From positions 10,476,515 to 10,540,514 of the forward strand of contig CM046297.1 of NCBI GenBank assembly GCA_025267735.1: a stretch of 64,000 nt of DNA, written 5' to 3'. Below the pieces are notes generated by a model. The model saw nothing but the letters and a program-made list of their open reading frames with translations. It did no database searches and was not told where the DNA came from. The first letter of the stretch is position 1; the number at the start of each line of letters is the position of its first letter. This DNA comes from Mactra quadrangularis. Lineage: Eukaryota > Mollusca > Bivalvia > Venerida > Mactridae. Both the position numbers and the translations under genes were made by a program. Shown here one piece after another: positions 57,801-60,800 of this stretch.

Positions 57801-60800
57801 TAGCAGTTGTATTTCCAAAACGGACGCAAAGTAATTGTGAGTTTATGACTGTTGAAAGCATCCTTCAAAGCAAATCAATATACATTTTGTATAAGTTATT
57901 AAAAACATTCGCTATCAGTTTGTTATTTTTCCATGTCAGTTTGCTATGTTTTTTATCATACATGTATCCATTTAACACGGAGGACTTCAATCAAATTTAG
58001 TTTTTATTTTCCCTATTTGAAACAATGTTTTGGAATCCATTAAGAAGTATGTTTATTAACTCTGAGAATCTAACACGTTAATTTTATTGTATGTTCATAC
58101 AGATACATGCCATTGTATTTCCAGATTGACGAGATGATATATAGAACAGAATTTACTAATGCTGCAGTGTTTAAAAAACTAAATGAGAAGATTCCACAGG
58201 TAAAGATATAGAAGATACTTGTTTATTTCGGTGTAAGATCTAGCCACGAGTGAAAATATAATATTATTAGCTCACGAGTGACATAAATCAATCTTTCACT
58301 GAAATAACCAAGTTTTCTGTTAATTAAATACTTCAAAATTGGCTTGTTTTAAAGTTTAAATATGTCATCAAAACGACGCATCAAAACGGTGAAAAATTAC
58401 AAATATTTTTACATTGTTCCAAAACAGTGGAATATCGATTTTTATTTCACCGATAATTCCCGGTATTCCACTGAAAATGATACAAATTTATATAATTGTC
58501 ATTACAGTCTCAATTAAAGTCAACTGTTACAAAAAAATTACTATCAGTAGTTAGATATTGGATCTCCCGTTGCAGATTGTTACAGTACATAAAAGAAATA
58601 AAACCAGCGAGCAGCTAAAATGAACAAATACATTTTTAACAACATAATTGTATCGAATATTACAAAAAGAAGAAAAATTAAGATAAAATCTTAGTAGATG
58701 AATGTTCAATTCTTCACTGATCCTGGGCTCTTGGTCGAAATGCAACTCCAATAATGTCAAATATCCAAATTATTAAAATTTCCCTCAATTAAAATCTAAA
58801 TAAAGATGTTAATTCTATTATTCCATCATTGACTAACTGTCTGGTGATATGTATGAACACCAGAATGAATGTAATGTAATAGCTTAACTTAATGACAGAA
58901 GAGTGTGACTGAAAAGTGGTTACTGAATAGTAGTTGAACCAGAATCATTTGCCTTTATATATGTTTATTCGTAGAATGTTCAAGAATATTTTAGACGCAT
59001 CAAGGTAAACAACAATTGAGTAGTACATTCAAGATTCTTCCAGAACGTTCTATCAACAAACTAAAATTAACAAAAATGATGCAATATCATATAGCAATGT
59101 AACAATGTATACACCATATACATGTAAGACATAACACCATAGTAACATAGTTGTTGTATATAACATATAGTGTATAACAAGAAACAATGTTAAGTAATAC
59201 GTTCTTGTTCGGAGTATATACCTGGTCAGGTTAATGACTTTCAACTTGAAGTGAAAGTTTATGTCATAATAAAGGTGCAAAACGCTAAAAAATCTGTTTT
59301 ATTCCCCTTGCATTGATATATTATAACAGAGCATTTCTTTGCTGGGTTATTACTTCGTTGCTAAATTAATTTGATTAAATCATGGCTTTTTTACGAAGAA
59401 AAAATCTCTATGATTTTTCTGTGCAACATTTTATCTTGACAACTTATGAGCGGGTTTAATTTAAATCCAAATATACTTGACATTTACTGATACAAATAAA
59501 GATCAAAAATAATTTACATAACACATTTTATTTCTAATTCATGCACTTTAGACACATATTGTGTGACATTGCCTGCTTTAGACATTGTATGACTATTCTG
59601 CCACTTCACAGAGAAGACTTATTCGGTTTTTGCATGCAGTTCAAAGGATCTGCGAATTTCAATATATGTTATTTTATTATGCTACCAAATAGTTGATGAT
59701 GCCGTCTTTAAATTTCACTAGATTAATACGATTTTCATATTGTATGCTTTATATATTTTCCAGAAAAGATTGACTTCTGTAATAAAATCACAGATAACGG
59801 AAGAGTTTAAATCTTTCCCTGACCTTTGCTTGACCTTAGATAACCTTGACATTGCTATAAGTTTTCTTAAATCTACTGGTGGAACATGTGATAACCATCT
59901 GTATACATTTATGCTACAAACCTTACATATGAGTCAAATGTGTATAACAAGTCTAAAAGTAAGTATTGTATATCATAAATTTGATTTTCGAGTATTTGTT
60001 TGTGTCATTAACGCATACATGCACATTATTGTTCTTTCTTTAGACGACTGTGGATACTTTTAGTGACTGACAACTACCATAATTGAACTGTTATATATAT
60101 AAATGAAGCTAACAAATTCAATTTGTTTGTTATTGTTACGATCAAGTTATAAAATGAAATCAGCAACAAACTACAATGAAGAAATACAAATTTATTTAAC
60201 AACAGAATTGTAAAAAAAATACTCACAGAAAAAAATGTTAATATAAATAAAACCGTAGTAGATGAAGGTCCGATTCTTCATTGATCCTGGGTTTCTTTGT
60301 ACAAAAAACAACGATGTTAAATGTCCGATTTATTGATATTCCCACAATTGAAATTCAAATAAAGGTCAATAAAATTCAAACGAAAGGACGAAGATACGAC
60401 AAACTATGGATTGGTCGTGTTTTCGCCTTACATCTTTCGTGTCTTCGTCCTTTCGTTTCTTCGCCACGAAGAAACGAAAAGACGAAGATACGACAGATGT
60501 AAGGCGAAAACACGACACATTTTATCTGTCGTATTGTTTTATTTATTTTGTCGTGTGTTCGTTTCTTCGTAGCGAAGAAACGAAAAGACGAAGATACGAC
60601 AAACTATGGATTTGTCGTATCTTCGTGTTTTCGTTTCTTCGTTTCTTTGCGGCGAAGAAACGAAAACACGACATGGCATAAATCAGCCACCATGCATATT
60701 AGATTTAAACATACGAAGGTTTTTGCCGAACTGTTTCCTGAAAACCATTCTTTTATGACTTATTTAAACTGTACTGATAAAAGTGTGCTCAGGATAAGCA

